In this document: piece by piece, positions 9,015-17,457 of the stretch
How the letters are laid out: each line of letters begins with the position of its first letter
Numbering within the stretch: position 1 is the stretch's first letter
The notes under the pieces: model-generated
Told to the model about the DNA's origin: nothing
The model's database searches: none
The model's input: only the letters and a program-made list of their open reading frames with translations
Origin: Plantactinospora soyae
GTDB lineage: Bacteria > Actinomycetota > Actinomycetes > Mycobacteriales > Micromonosporaceae
Assembly (NCBI RefSeq): GCF_014874095.1
Contig: NZ_JADBEB010000001.1
Location: forward strand, 992,001-1,056,000
DNA: 64,000 nucleotides
Direction: 5' to 3'
Program-made: the position numbers and the translations under genes

Positions 9015-9045
9015 CGGGCCGCTGTCGCCCGTCGACGGCGGCCCG
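9015..9045. terminator. Bidirectional hairpin between convergent genes
   Basis: CGGGCCGC and GCGGCCCG (9015-9022, 9038-9045) form a perfect stem that continues through GTCG/CGAC around a CCCGT loop, with one wobble. It lies just after the stop at 9007 and before the convergent DUF305 gene, so it can end transcription from both sides. There is no U-tract, as is common in high-GC actinobacteria. Confidence 0.65.
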
Positions 9046-9071
9046 TTGCTGGCTGGAGGCGGTGGGCGGCC

Positions 9072-9692
9072 CTACCGGGCCGACGGCAGCATCGCCAGCA
9101 TCTGGTTGATCTGTGCGGTCCGGGACAGGTCGATCCGCCGGGCCAGGTCAAGGGATTCCGGGTGCACGCCGGCCCCGGTCTCGACCCGGGCCATCTCGAC
9201 GGCGTTGTGCTGGTGCGCGATCAACAGGTTGAGGAAGGCGGTCTCGAACTCGGTCCCGCTGGTCCGGGCCAGCGCGGCGATCTGCTCCGGTCCGGTCGCC
9301 GGCAACCCGCCGTGGTCGGCGTGCGCGTGCGCGTTCGGGTCCGCCGAGGTGGCCCGACCCCAGCCGCGCAGCCAGTCGCGCATGGTCTCCTGCTCGGCGT
9401 CCTGGGTGACCTCGATCGCGGCGGCCAGGGTCTTCACCTCGGTCCGCCGGGCCCGGCTCTCCACCAGCCGTACCAGCTCCAGGCCCTGACCGTGGTGGGT
9501 CACCATCATCTGGAGGAACATCACGTCCGCCTCGTTGAACGCCCCGGCCGCGTCGGCCGGGGCCGGGGTGGCGGAGCCGGCCGGGCCCGGCGCGGGAACG
9601 GCGGGCGCGGCACCGGTCCCACTCGGAGCGGACGCGCAGCCGCCGAGCATCAGCAGCGTCGCGACGATCACGGTACGGCGGTAGCGGGTCAT
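9072..9692 (-). CDS. DUF305-family lipoprotein
   Basis: A 206-residue exported lipoprotein; the lipobox LMLGGC places the cysteine at about residue 19, followed by a Pro/Ala-rich tether. The DUF305 four-helix fold is recognised by its paired histidine motifs, MVTHHGQGLELV and IAHQHNAVEMA. These resemble metal-binding sites, and the family is often found near copper or iron homeostasis genes. A His-rich HAHADHGG segment lies between the two halves. The ATG at 9692 has GAGACGAGG upstream. No metal-transport gene is adjacent, so the role here is open. Confidence 0.85.
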   Translation of the reverse strand: MTRYRRTVIVATLLMLGGCASAPSGTGAAPAVPAPGPAGSATPAPADAAGAFNEADVMFLQMMVTHHGQGLELVRLVESRARRTEVKTLAAAIEVTQDAEQETMRDWLRGWGRATSADPNAHAHADHGGLPATGPEQIAALARTSGTEFETAFLNLLIAHQHNAVEMARVETGAGVHPESLDLARRIDLSRTAQINQMLAMLPSAR

Positions 9693-9861
9693 GGCCTCGT
9701 CTCCGGTACGCGGTCGCACCCGGGTCCCGGGTGCGGATGCGGATGGCGGACCTGTGGCGGATACGGACCCGCAGGGGGTACGGGTCCGTATCCGCGACGG
9801 GTACGCCGCCGAGGGGTGGGTCAGCCGCCCGCAGTGCTGGGGCAGCCGCCCCTGGGCTGGG

Positions 9862-10608
9862 TCAGACGCGCTGCCAGAGGGCGGCGACGTTCGGCGGTTC
9901 CCAGCCGGCGATGGCGGTGTGCGCCTGCCGGCAGCGGTAGGTCGCCCCACCGTAGGTCACCTGGCTGCCGACCTGGTACGACGTACCGGCCTGCCAGGTG
10001 CCGCCGGCCGGCGGCGGTGCGGTGGTGGGCGGTGGCGTGGTCGGGTTCACCGTCCGGGTGGGCGTGGGGTTGGGGTTGGGAGGGTTGCTTCCGCCGCCAC
10101 CGATCTGGAGGTCGACGCAGGCGTAGAAGGCGTTCGCGGTGTCGGCGATGTTCCAGACCGCGAGCAGCTTCTGCCGGCCGGTCCGGCCGCCCATGCTGAC
10201 GTTGTGCGAGACCGTGGCACCGGGCTGCCGCCCGCCGTCGTCGAACACGGCGATCCGGGAGTTGCCGATGTAGTACTCCCAGGTGCTGGTGGAGTGCCGG
10301 GCGGTCAGCACCCAGTTGAACGTCACCGAGTTGCCGACCGAGGTGGCCGGCCAGTTCCGGCTCTCGTCGCTCAGCACCGCGAAGTGGCCGATGTTGGCGT
10401 GGCAGTTGCGCAGCCCCTTCGGGCCCTCCACGCTCTGCGGCTCGTACTGGATCTGGCCGCAGTTGGCGACCCGTCCCTGCGCGCAGAGCGCCTGCCGGCT
10501 GGGTGGTGACGAGATGTAACCGTGCGCCTGTGCTGCCGGCACGGCGACGACGAGAGCGGAGAGGACGGCGGCGACGGTGGTCAACGCCAGGACCACGGTT
10601 CTTCGCAT
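9862..10608 (-). CDS. Chitin-type lytic polysaccharide monooxygenase (AA10) with CBM5/12
   Basis: A 248-residue secreted copper enzyme that oxidatively cleaves crystalline chitin or related polysaccharide. A Sec signal ends at PAAQA so that His29 becomes the N-terminal residue (HGYISSPPSR), half of the copper histidine brace. The second brace His is near residue 105 (TARHSTSTWEYYI). NAFYACVDL carries the axial aromatic residue typical of AA10. A Pro/Thr linker leads to a C-terminal CBM5/12 chitin-binding domain (residues 205-248, TWQAGTSYQVGSQVTYGG). AAGGAG lies eight bases before the ATG, and this site is inside a large palindrome at 10617-10656. The upstream 100 bases are unusually AT rich. 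The following gene is unrelated, so it is probably a single-gene unit. Confidence 0.93.
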   Translation of the reverse strand: MRRTVVLALTTVAAVLSALVVAVPAAQAHGYISSPPSRQALCAQGRVANCGQIQYEPQSVEGPKGLRNCHANIGHFAVLSDESRNWPATSVGNSVTFNWVLTARHSTSTWEYYIGNSRIAVFDDGGRQPGATVSHNVSMGGRTGRQKLLAVWNIADTANAFYACVDLQIGGGGSNPPNPNPTPTRTVNPTTPPPTTAPPPAGGTWQAGTSYQVGSQVTYGGATYRCRQAHTAIAGWEPPNVAALWQRV

Positions 10609-10616
10609 CGTGGGCT

Positions 10617-10656
10617 CCTTACTTCATCGGGAAGGTACCCTCAAGATAAAGTAAGG
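10617..10656 (-). promoter_or_regulatory. 40-bp palindrome covering the LPMO ribosome binding site
   Basis: The segment is a near-perfect palindrome centred on GGTACC (10634-10639). Of 20 base pairs across the axis, 16 are Watson-Crick matches, and two more become G-U pairs in the LPMO mRNA. The outer arms are CCTTACTTCATC (10617-10628) and GATAAAGTAAGG (10645-10656). On the transcript the 3' arm contains most of the AAGGAG ribosome binding site, so a folded hairpin would hide it; as DNA it could equally be an operator. Confidence 0.7.
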
Positions 10657-10705
10657 ATTATTAACAGTAAATATCTACGGACAGAAAAACATCGATCAAA
10701 CGAAA

Positions 10706-12175
10706 TCAGTACGCCGGGCGTTGCAGAACGCCGAGGAACTCGGCCAGCAGGCGTTCCCGTACCGCCACCGGGGCGGCGTCGAGCAGGGTGTTCACCGGCG
10801 CCATCCGCTCCGGCGGCCGACCGGCGGCGGCCGGGTCCAGCCCCAGCCCGGCGGCGATGCCGGCCACCAGGTCCGGGGTGAGCTGCTCGGGAGGCAGCGC
10901 ACCGAGCGTCCCCAGCAGCTCGGCGGGCAGCCGCACCGGGCCGGCACGCCGGGCGGCTTCCACTGCGGTCCGCAGGTCGACGCCGAACTCCGCCACCCGG
11001 GGCGCCACCGAGGCGGTCACCGACAGGTGGATGTTCGCCGGCAGCCCGCCGTACGACAACTGGGGCTGGGTGTGCCAGCCGCGCGCGGTCAGCTCGTCGG
11101 CCAGGACGAACAGGTCCAGCCCGGGATCGGTGCTGACGAAGCAGACCACCGTCGACTCCGGTTCGGCGAACAGCCGCAGACCCTCCACACCGGACACCTC
11201 GGCGGCCAGTCCGCGTACGGCCACGAGAGTCCGCTCGGCCAACGCCAGGTAGCCGGCCTCACCGAGATGCCGCAGCGTGGCGTACGCGGCGGCCAGCGGC
11301 CCACCCGACCGGGTGGACGAGATCACCGGGTTGACCATGGTGTACCCGGGCCAGCCGGCGAACGCGAAGTACTGCGGACGGCGCAGTTCGGCATCCCGGT
11401 GCAGCAGTACCGACACCCCCTTCGGGGCGTACGCGTACTTGTGCAGGTCCACCGAGATCGAGGTGACGCCCGGCAGGTCGAAGTCGAACGGCGGCACCGG
11501 TTCACCGAGCTGCCGCAGGAAGGGCAGGATCCAACCGCCGAAGCAGGCGTCCACGTGGCACCGCACCCCGGCCCCGGCGGCGACCTCCGCGATCTCGGCG
11601 ACCGGATCCACCACCCCGTACGGATACGACGGCGCCGAGCACGCCACCAGTACGGTCTCCGGGCCGATCGCCGCCGCCACCTCCCCGACCTCGGGGCGGA
11701 GCGTCCGCGCCGACACCGGCACCTGGTCGAGCGCGACCCCGAGATAGTGCGCCGCCTTGGCGAACGCCGCGTGCCCGGTCGTCGGCACCACCAGCCGGGG
11801 GCGGGCCACCTCCGGCCGGGCGTCCCGGGCCGCCTTGACGGCCAGGATCAGCGACTCGGTGCCGCCACCGGTGACGCTGCCGACCACATCCGGCGCCGCC
11901 GTACCCGGCCCGCCGCCGAGCAGCCGGGACGCCGCGCCGACCAGTGCGTTCTCCAGCCCCAGTACGGACGGGAAGGCGGTCGGGTCGAGCCCGTTGACGT
12001 GTGCCGACAGGGCGTACGCCGACATCGCCAGCTCGTCCAGGCCGGGCAGCGCCGAGTCGTAGACGTAGGCGAAGAGCCGCCCGCCGTGCGTCGGCAGATC
12101 CACCGCCCGCAGGTCGCGCAGCTCGGCCAGGACCTTGTCCGCGGGTACGCCCTCCGGCGGCAACGCCTCGATCAT
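10706..12175 (-). CDS. Pyridoxal-phosphate decarboxylase, sphingosine-phosphate-lyase-like
   Basis: A 489-residue group II decarboxylase-type PLP enzyme. Visible landmarks are SVTGGGTESLILAVKAARD for cofactor phosphate binding, HVDACFGGW with the Asp that pairs with the pyridine nitrogen, and SVDLHKYAYAPKG with the Schiff-base lysine. The last motif and overall length resemble sphingosine-1-phosphate lyases and bacterial homologues more than amino-acid decarboxylases. The ATG at 12175 is preferred; a TTG at 12199 in the same frame would add eight residues, and neither has a strong ribosome binding site. The AT-rich 97 bases after the stop are the LPMO promoter. No pathway partner is nearby and the substrate cannot be named. 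Confidence 0.82.
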   Translation of the reverse strand: MIEALPPEGVPADKVLAELRDLRAVDLPTHGGRLFAYVYDSALPGLDELAMSAYALSAHVNGLDPTAFPSVLGLENALVGAASRLLGGGPGTAAPDVVGSVTGGGTESLILAVKAARDARPEVARPRLVVPTTGHAAFAKAAHYLGVALDQVPVSARTLRPEVGEVAAAIGPETVLVACSAPSYPYGVVDPVAEIAEVAAGAGVRCHVDACFGGWILPFLRQLGEPVPPFDFDLPGVTSISVDLHKYAYAPKGVSVLLHRDAELRRPQYFAFAGWPGYTMVNPVISSTRSGGPLAAAYATLRHLGEAGYLALAERTLVAVRGLAAEVSGVEGLRLFAEPESTVVCFVSTDPGLDLFVLADELTARGWHTQPQLSYGGLPANIHLSVTASVAPRVAEFGVDLRTAVEAARRAGPVRLPAELLGTLGALPPEQLTPDLVAGIAAGLGLDPAAAGRPPERMAPVNTLLDAAPVAVRERLLAEFLGVLQRPAY

Positions 12176-12288
12176 GGCGGCCACCGTAACAGCCGACAAC
12201 GCGCCGATGGCGGTGCCGCGAACTCGGTGTACGGCCGGAATCCGTGCCGTGGTGCCGGGCCTTTGGCGGGGTTACGGGCCGCAGCCGG

Positions 12289-12507
12289 TCAGCGCTCTCG
12301 GACGTAAACCCCGACTCCGGGCAGCGTCTCCGTGATGCCCTTGGCCCGGAGGTTCTGCATGGCGCGGTCGATGACGGGCTCCGTGACGCCGTAGTGCTCG
12401 ATCAACTCCCGTCGGCTGGGCAGCCTGGAGCCCGGCGGAAACTCGCCCGCCTCAATCCGTTTCTCCAGGTCATCGGCTATTTCCTCATAGCGGTAGCGCG
12501 GTGGCAC
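12289..12507 (-). CDS. Mini GntR-type winged-helix protein (1 of 2)
   Basis: A 72-residue protein that is little more than a GntR winged helix-turn-helix: YEEIADDLEKRIEAGEFPPG, LPSRRELIEHYGVTEPVIDR, then LPGVGVYVRER as the wing. There is no effector or dimerisation domain, whereas normal GntR regulators exceed 230 residues. The GTG at 12507 is set by GGAGGG eight bases upstream. A similar 73-residue protein lies directly upstream on the same strand, and both share a 13-bp leader box. Its targets are unknown. Confidence 0.78.
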   Translation of the reverse strand: MPPRYRYEEIADDLEKRIEAGEFPPGSRLPSRRELIEHYGVTEPVIDRAMQNLRAKGITETLPGVGVYVRER

Positions 12508-12513
12508 GGTGAT

Positions 12514-12936
12514 CCCTCCGGTCGGCACCGTGGAAAACGCCGACCACGGCACGGTTTCCTGCCGTCGTCGCGGGCCACCGGCCAGACTCTGCGCGCCTCT
12601 GGTGCCGCTCAGACCTTCTTCACGTACACGCCGCGCCCGGGAACGGTCTCCGTGAGTCCGCGCAGCTTGAGCGTCAGGAAGACGCGATCCGCCACGAAGT
12701 CCGAGACCTCGTACTCCGCGCACAGCTCAGCACGGGTCGGGAGCTTGGCTCCGGGCGCGAATTCCCCGGAGGCGATCCGCGCTGCCATTTCATCGGCAAT
12801 TCGCTCATAGATAGACGAATAGGGAGACACTGCTGAAATCCCCTCCGGTCGGCGATTCCAGTAGACCACTCCCCGTGGACCCTTGCCTACCCATGGCACC
12901 CATGGCACCCTCTCTTACATAGCCCCTCCGGTCGGC
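12514..12936 (-). repeat. Three copies of a 13-bp leader box
   Basis: GCCGACCGGAGGG on the minus strand occurs at 12514-12526, 12841-12853 and 12924-12936. Two copies supply the ribosome binding sites of the mini GntR genes. The third is followed two bases later by ATGTAA, a start directly followed by a stop, and then by a 9-bp repeat (GTGCCATGG twice). The identity extends beyond the purine-rich core, so it is more than a shared Shine-Dalgarno. Confidence 0.7.
12609..12830 (-). CDS. Mini GntR-type winged-helix protein (2 of 2)
   Basis: A 73-residue stand-alone winged helix paralogous to the neighbour at 12289: SIYERIADEMAARIASGEFA, LPTRAELCAEYEVSDFVADR, and VPGRGVYVKKV as the wing. The GTG at 12830 follows GGAGGGG at a spacing of about nine. 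A longer in-frame version starting at 12908 (MPWVPWVGKG...) would read through the leader box and is less likely. The pair probably arose by duplication and may heterodimerise, since each lacks a dimerisation domain (inference). Confidence 0.75.
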   Translation of the reverse strand: MSPYSSIYERIADEMAARIASGEFAPGAKLPTRAELCAEYEVSDFVADRVFLTLKLRGLTETVPGRGVYVKKV

Positions 12937-13021
12937 AACCAGGCGGGGCGGATGGCGGTCCGGCTACGCGACGCAGGGCTCCGTGGCCGGACCTGCCGTA
13001 CCCGACGAAGGGTGGACGCGC

Positions 13022-13242
13022 GTGTTCAGCGACGACCTACCGCACCAGCCCGTACCGCTGACCGACCGGGACCGGTACCCGTACCGGAGTCCGTCGAACG
13101 GGCCGAGATGCGCAGCGTGCTCCTGCGCCACGTCAGCAACGGCGGTAACTGCCGGTCGTGCGGAAGGCCGCCGGACCACACCGGAAGATGCTGGGCGGCC
13201 AGGGTTGCGTACGAACGACTCGCCAGCGACTGGGGAAAGTGA
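13022..13242 (+). pseudogene. Frameshifted small hypothetical gene
   Basis: The first half reads well in one frame from the GTG at 13022 (VFSDDLPHQPVPLTDRDRYPYR) with AAGGGTGG upstream. The second half reads well in another frame (MRSVLLRHVSNGGNCRSCGR onward, to DWGK and TGA at 13242). Third-position GC is high in the first frame up to about 13090 and high in the second frame from about 13095. This suggests a single-base indel in that interval. The C-terminal part has a CxxC and a later Cys like a small zinc ribbon. It may be a decayed gene, a sequencing error or a programmed shift; function is unknown. Confidence 0.5.
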
Positions 13243-13248
13243 CCCCCG

Positions 13249-14637
13249 CTACCGCGCCGCGCCGGGAGCTGAGGCGGCTGCCAGCCGTTCCGGGGTCAGG
13301 TCGTAGCCGCGCATCGCGAGCAGCCCCAGCCCGACCAGCAGAGCGGGCAGCACGGTGAAGCCGACCAGCACCCCGGCTCGGGCGGTGCCGGACTGGGCCG
13401 CCGCCGAGCCGGTCGACGAGGAGACGTAGCCGGTCAGTTGCAGCACCAGGCCGTAGATGCCGGGCCCGAGGGCCAGCCCGAACGTCTCGCCGGCCGTCCA
13501 GAGCCCGGTGAAGACCCCGGCCTGGCGGCGGCCGGTGCGCGCGGTGTCGTACCCGATACAGTCCGGCAGCATCGCCAGCGCGAAGACCTGCTGGCCGGCG
13601 TAACCGCAGCCGATCGCCGCGACCACCAGGTAGACCAGCGGGGCCGGCAGGACCGGCGCGGCGGCCAGGGCCAGTGCGCCGGCCGCGAAGAGCAGCGACG
13701 CGTACCCGAAGGCCCGGGGCTTGCCGAGTCGGGCGCCGGCCCGGCTCCACAGCGGCATCACCAGCAGCGCCGGGCCGACGAAACAGGCGAACAGCAGGGT
13801 CGACCCGGTGTCCGGGCTGCGCAGCACGTGCGTGGCGAAGTAGCTGACCCCGGCCAGCACGGTCGCGACGCCGGCCGACTGGACGACGAAGCAGATCAGC
13901 AGCAGCCGGAACGGCCGGTTGGCGGCGGCGACCGCGAGTTGGGCCCGCAGGCTCGGCTCGCTCGCCACCACCACCCCGGTCGGGGCGGAACGGGTGCCGA
14001 GGAACGCGCCGACCGCACCGAGCACGATCAGCACCGCCACGAAGAGTCCCAGCCAGCGGTGCCCGGCGACGCCGTCGCCGCCGGCACTCACCACCACCGG
14101 GGCCAGCGCGCCGGAGACCAGGATGGCCAGCGCCAGCACCGCGACCCGCCAGGTCATCAGGCGGGTCCGCTCGGCGTAGTCGTCGGTCAGCTCGGCCGGC
14201 ATCGCCACGTACGGGACCTGGAAGAAGGCGAACGCGGTCGCGGTGAGCAGGAACGCCACCGCGACGTACCCGGCGGCGGCCGGACCCGCCCCGAACGGCG
14301 CGGCGAAGATCGAGGCGAAGAGCAGGGCCAGGGCGAGACCGCCGGCCAGCAGGTACGGCCTACGCGCGCCCCAGCGGGACCGGGTCCGATCCGAGATCCG
14401 GCCGGCGACCGGGTTCACCAGCACGTCCCAGGCCTTCGGCAGCAGTACCAGCAGTGCGGCGAGCCCGGCCGCCACGCCCAGGGTGTCGGTCAGGTACGGC
14501 AGCAGCACCAGGCCGGGGACCGTACCGAAGGCGCCGGTGGCCAGCGATCCGAGGGCGTACCCGGCATGCACCCGCCGGGGCAGGACGACCCGGGACGACG
14601 GCGGTCCGGCGGCGGCCCGGGGTGGCGGGACATCCAT
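13249..14637 (-). CDS. GPH/MelB-type MFS sugar-cation symporter
   Basis: A 462-residue transporter with about 12 hydrophobic helices. It matches the glycoside-pentoside-hexuronide family rather than drug exporters: KAWDVLVNPVAGRISDRTRSRWGARRPYL after TM2 is split across the typical loop with its Asp and Arg residues, and PYVAMPAELTDDYAERTRL is the characteristic TM4-TM5 loop. It should import a glycoside with H+ or Na+, but the substrate is not evident. The start is ATG 14637 (a second in-frame ATG is not available nearby). It is the downstream neighbour of the M14 peptidase on the same strand but separated by a strong terminator. Confidence 0.83.
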   Translation of the reverse strand: MDVPPPRAAAGPPSSRVVLPRRVHAGYALGSLATGAFGTVPGLVLLPYLTDTLGVAAGLAALLVLLPKAWDVLVNPVAGRISDRTRSRWGARRPYLLAGGLALALLFASIFAAPFGAGPAAAGYVAVAFLLTATAFAFFQVPYVAMPAELTDDYAERTRLMTWRVAVLALAILVSGALAPVVVSAGGDGVAGHRWLGLFVAVLIVLGAVGAFLGTRSAPTGVVVASEPSLRAQLAVAAANRPFRLLLICFVVQSAGVATVLAGVSYFATHVLRSPDTGSTLLFACFVGPALLVMPLWSRAGARLGKPRAFGYASLLFAAGALALAAAPVLPAPLVYLVVAAIGCGYAGQQVFALAMLPDCIGYDTARTGRRQAGVFTGLWTAGETFGLALGPGIYGLVLQLTGYVSSSTGSAAAQSGTARAGVLVGFTVLPALLVGLGLLAMRGYDLTPERLAAASAPGAAR

Positions 14638-14691
14638 GCGCCGGAATGTTAGCCGTACCGATCTTGTCCGGGCTCCCGCGTTCGTGCGGTA

Positions 14692-14728
14692 GTGGTGGCC
14701 GATCGGCGTAACGCCGACCGGCCACCAC
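14692..14728 (-). terminator. Strong terminator of the M14 peptidase gene
   Basis: A 17-bp stem (14692-14708 with 14712-14728) closes on a three-base TAA loop and has only one G-U type mismatch. It starts 15 bases beyond the peptidase stop at 14743. The stem contains GTGGTGGCC and GGCCACCAC ends. Confidence 0.85.
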
Positions 14729-14742
14729 GGCTGAGTCTCAGG

Positions 14743-17337
14743 TCAGCCCTGACCACCCAGGTACATCGCGTTGAACAGCAGCCGGTAGGTGCCGTGCGAC
14801 TGGGCCCGGTGCTGCGGCTTGAAGCCGATCATCACCACCTGTCCGTCACCCACCTTCGCGGTCACCACGGCGCTCTTGCCGCCGATGACGTCCTCACCGA
14901 GCAGGAACCCGCTCTTGAGCAGGTTGTCCGTCGGCCAGGTGGCCGCCACCGAAACACCCTTCGCACCCGGGTTCACCTCGAACGCCGGGCCGTCGGCGAC
15001 GAACGCCGAGGCAGTCGAACCGAAGCCGGCCGCCACCGGGTCGCTGGCGTCGACGTTCAGGTTCAGCACCGAACCCGGGATGTTGAACTCGGTCTCCTCC
15101 ACCCCGGCGGTGACGTCCTTCACCGGTACGCCGAACGCCTGGATCGGCAGCTGCGCCGCCCGGTTCAGGGTGACCACGGTGCCGCCCGCCTCGACGAACG
15201 CCTTGAGGTTGGCCACACCCGCGTCGGTCATACCACCGGTGTACGCGTCCGGCAGCGAGCCGGCCGCCCGACCGTTGCGCATCGAGTTGTACGTGGCGTC
15301 CGGCAGCACGATGGTGTCGTACGCCGCCCGCAGGTTCCCGGTCCGCACCGCCGCATTGGTCAGCTTCTGGTACGGGAACCGGAACTGGTCCAGGATCAGC
15401 CGGGTCCAGCCCTCGTCGTAGTTGTTGAACCCGTCGTACAGGCCGATCCGGGGTGCGGCCAACGCCTTCGCCTGGGCCGGCTTGGCGTCCACCGCCGCGA
15501 TGCTGAGCCCCAGCTCGGTGGCGAGGGCGGTGACCCGGTCACCGGTCTCCGGGCCGGTCTTGACCAGGAAGGTGCCGGCCGGCAGCTTGCCGGTACGGGT
15601 GGTCACCTCGCCGGTGCTGCGGGAGACCTTCTCGCCCGCCGCCAGCAACGCGTTCACCGCGGTCGAGCTGTCGTTGACCCGGGGGTCGAGCGCGTACGCG
15701 TGCTTCGGCGCTCCGGCCACGGTTCCGGTCGGCACCTTCGGCCAACCGACCTCGGTGGCGCTGACCCGGACGGTCTTGTCGAGCTTGTCGACGGCGACAC
15801 CCATCTGGAACGACAGGGTGTAGCCGGTGATGTCGTACGGCGGCTCCAGCGGGCCACCGGGGTAGAGCCGCCGGTCCGGGTAGACCTGCGGGTTGAGCAG
15901 GTCCAGCACCGCAGCCCGGTACGGCTGGGCCTCCCGGACCAGGTAGCTGCCGGCCGGGTAGGTCCGCTTGCCCACCTTGAACGAGCTGAGCGCCTGCTCG
16001 ACCCGGATGTTGTTCCAGCGCAGCTTGTCGACCAGCTTGGTGGCGGTCGGGAAGTCCGCCTGGTCCGCCGGGATCACGTAGGTGGTGCCAGCACCGTTCT
16101 TGGCACCGTCCTTGGCCATCTGGTACGCGCCGTAGAGCCAGCCCTCGCGGTCGTCGCTGGCCAGCCGGAGCATCGCCCAGGAGGCGGTCTTGATGTAGTC
16201 GCAGCTCTGCGACAGGTGCCACTCGCCGCCCTCCCACGGGCTCGGGTAGAACACCGACGGCTGGCTGGTCGAGGTGCCGTCGGCGAAGGTGGCCGGGAAG
16301 TCCTTCGGGTCGTACGTCCTCGGGGTCGCCGAGGCGTGCGCGGTCTCGGTCAGGATGCCGATCTGGTTGTGGTAGTACGGCGCGGTCCGGGCGCCGCCGT
16401 TCCACCAGATGTCGTACGACTGCCGGGCCAGCGCGCCGACCTTGTCCTCGCGCTCCAGTCGCTGCCCCATCGCGTCACCGACGATGTTGACGCCCCGCAC
16501 CACCTGCGGGTGGATGTTCGGGTTCAGCGGGTCCTCGAACGGCGGGATGCTGATCCGGGCCGGGAAGACCGCCGTCTGGTGCACGTTGTGCATCACCTGC
16601 GGCAGCCACTCGTGGAAGAGCTGCCGGCCGACGTTCTGGGTCTCCTGGAGGTTGAACATGTACCAGTCACGGTTGTTGTCGTGGCCGGCGTACTTCTGGT
16701 ACAGCTCCGGGTAGCCGGCGTCCTGGTACGGCCCGCCCAGGTTCTGCCGGTACCACTCGGCGACCTTGGTGCCGCCGTCCGGGTTGGTGTTCGGCACCAG
16801 CAGCGTGATGACGTTGTCCCGGATCGCCCGCGCCTCCGGCGTCTCACTGGTCAGCAGGTCGTACGCGAACTGCGGGGCGGTCTGGTGCCCGGCCACCTCG
16901 GTGGAGTGGATACCGAAGTCGACCCAGGCGACCGCCTTGCCGCTTTCGGCCAGGCCCCGGGCCACCGACTCGGAGAGCCCGTCGCCCTGGGACAGCCGGA
17001 CCGAGGTCTCCCGGTACCGGTTAAGGTTGCTGTCCTTGAGGTTCTCCTCGGAGGAGACGATGGCCATCAGCTGCGGCCGTCCCTCGCTGGTCTTCCCGAT
17101 CTCGACCAGCTTCATCCGGTCGCTGGCCTGGTCCAGTTTCCGGTAGTAGTCGGCGATCTGTTCGTAGGTGGCCAGCTTGTAGTCGGCGCACGGCACCCAG
17201 CCGAGCACGGACTGCGGCTTGGGTACCCGGCCGGCGGCGTTCGCGGCGTCCGCGGTCGCGGACGTCAGGACCGGAGTGCCCAGCAGCGCCACGGCGATCG
17301 CGGTCGGCAGAGCGATTCCGGAGAGTCTTCGGTTCAC
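14743..17337 (-). CDS. Secreted M14-family zinc carboxypeptidase
   Basis: An 864-residue exported metallopeptidase. A Sec signal (ALPTAIAVALLGTPVLTSATA) is followed by the M14 domain with the zinc motif HSTEVAGHQ (HxxE, near residue 145), LLVPNTNPDGG, NNRDWYMFNLQE, and the third-ligand region VMHNVHQTA. ILTETAHA probably holds the catalytic Glu. The C-terminal half is a long beta-rich and flavodoxin-like region with LYDGFNNYDEGWTRLILDQF, typical of a large actinobacterial M14 subgroup. The GTG at 17337 has GAAGGG eight bases upstream. It diverges from the two-component genes at 17550, which may control it. It likely trims peptides outside the cell. Confidence 0.9.
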   Translation of the reverse strand: MNRRLSGIALPTAIAVALLGTPVLTSATADAANAAGRVPKPQSVLGWVPCADYKLATYEQIADYYRKLDQASDRMKLVEIGKTSEGRPQLMAIVSSEENLKDSNLNRYRETSVRLSQGDGLSESVARGLAESGKAVAWVDFGIHSTEVAGHQTAPQFAYDLLTSETPEARAIRDNVITLLVPNTNPDGGTKVAEWYRQNLGGPYQDAGYPELYQKYAGHDNNRDWYMFNLQETQNVGRQLFHEWLPQVMHNVHQTAVFPARISIPPFEDPLNPNIHPQVVRGVNIVGDAMGQRLEREDKVGALARQSYDIWWNGGARTAPYYHNQIGILTETAHASATPRTYDPKDFPATFADGTSTSQPSVFYPSPWEGGEWHLSQSCDYIKTASWAMLRLASDDREGWLYGAYQMAKDGAKNGAGTTYVIPADQADFPTATKLVDKLRWNNIRVEQALSSFKVGKRTYPAGSYLVREAQPYRAAVLDLLNPQVYPDRRLYPGGPLEPPYDITGYTLSFQMGVAVDKLDKTVRVSATEVGWPKVPTGTVAGAPKHAYALDPRVNDSSTAVNALLAAGEKVSRSTGEVTTRTGKLPAGTFLVKTGPETGDRVTALATELGLSIAAVDAKPAQAKALAAPRIGLYDGFNNYDEGWTRLILDQFRFPYQKLTNAAVRTGNLRAAYDTIVLPDATYNSMRNGRAAGSLPDAYTGGMTDAGVANLKAFVEAGGTVVTLNRAAQLPIQAFGVPVKDVTAGVEETEFNIPGSVLNLNVDASDPVAAGFGSTASAFVADGPAFEVNPGAKGVSVAATWPTDNLLKSGFLLGEDVIGGKSAVVTAKVGDGQVVMIGFKPQHRAQSHGTYRLLFNAMYLGGQG

Positions 17338-17457
17338 CTGATAAGCCCTTCATACGACGATGTACGACGGAAAAGGGTCCGACAGGGGCGGCCGCGCCAA
17401 CTCGGATGACCTTGATCTAACCCGTCTACCCGCAGGTCAGGAACATCGATGCGCGAA

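Noticed and set aside
12831-12908. Longer form of the second mini GntR protein starting at 12908
   Set aside because: It would translate through the leader box and its ribosome binding site; GGAGGGG before GTG 12830 fits better.
14692-17409. A 905-residue plus-strand open frame
   Set aside because: It is the antisense shadow of the M14 carboxypeptidase, which has signal peptide and zinc motifs.
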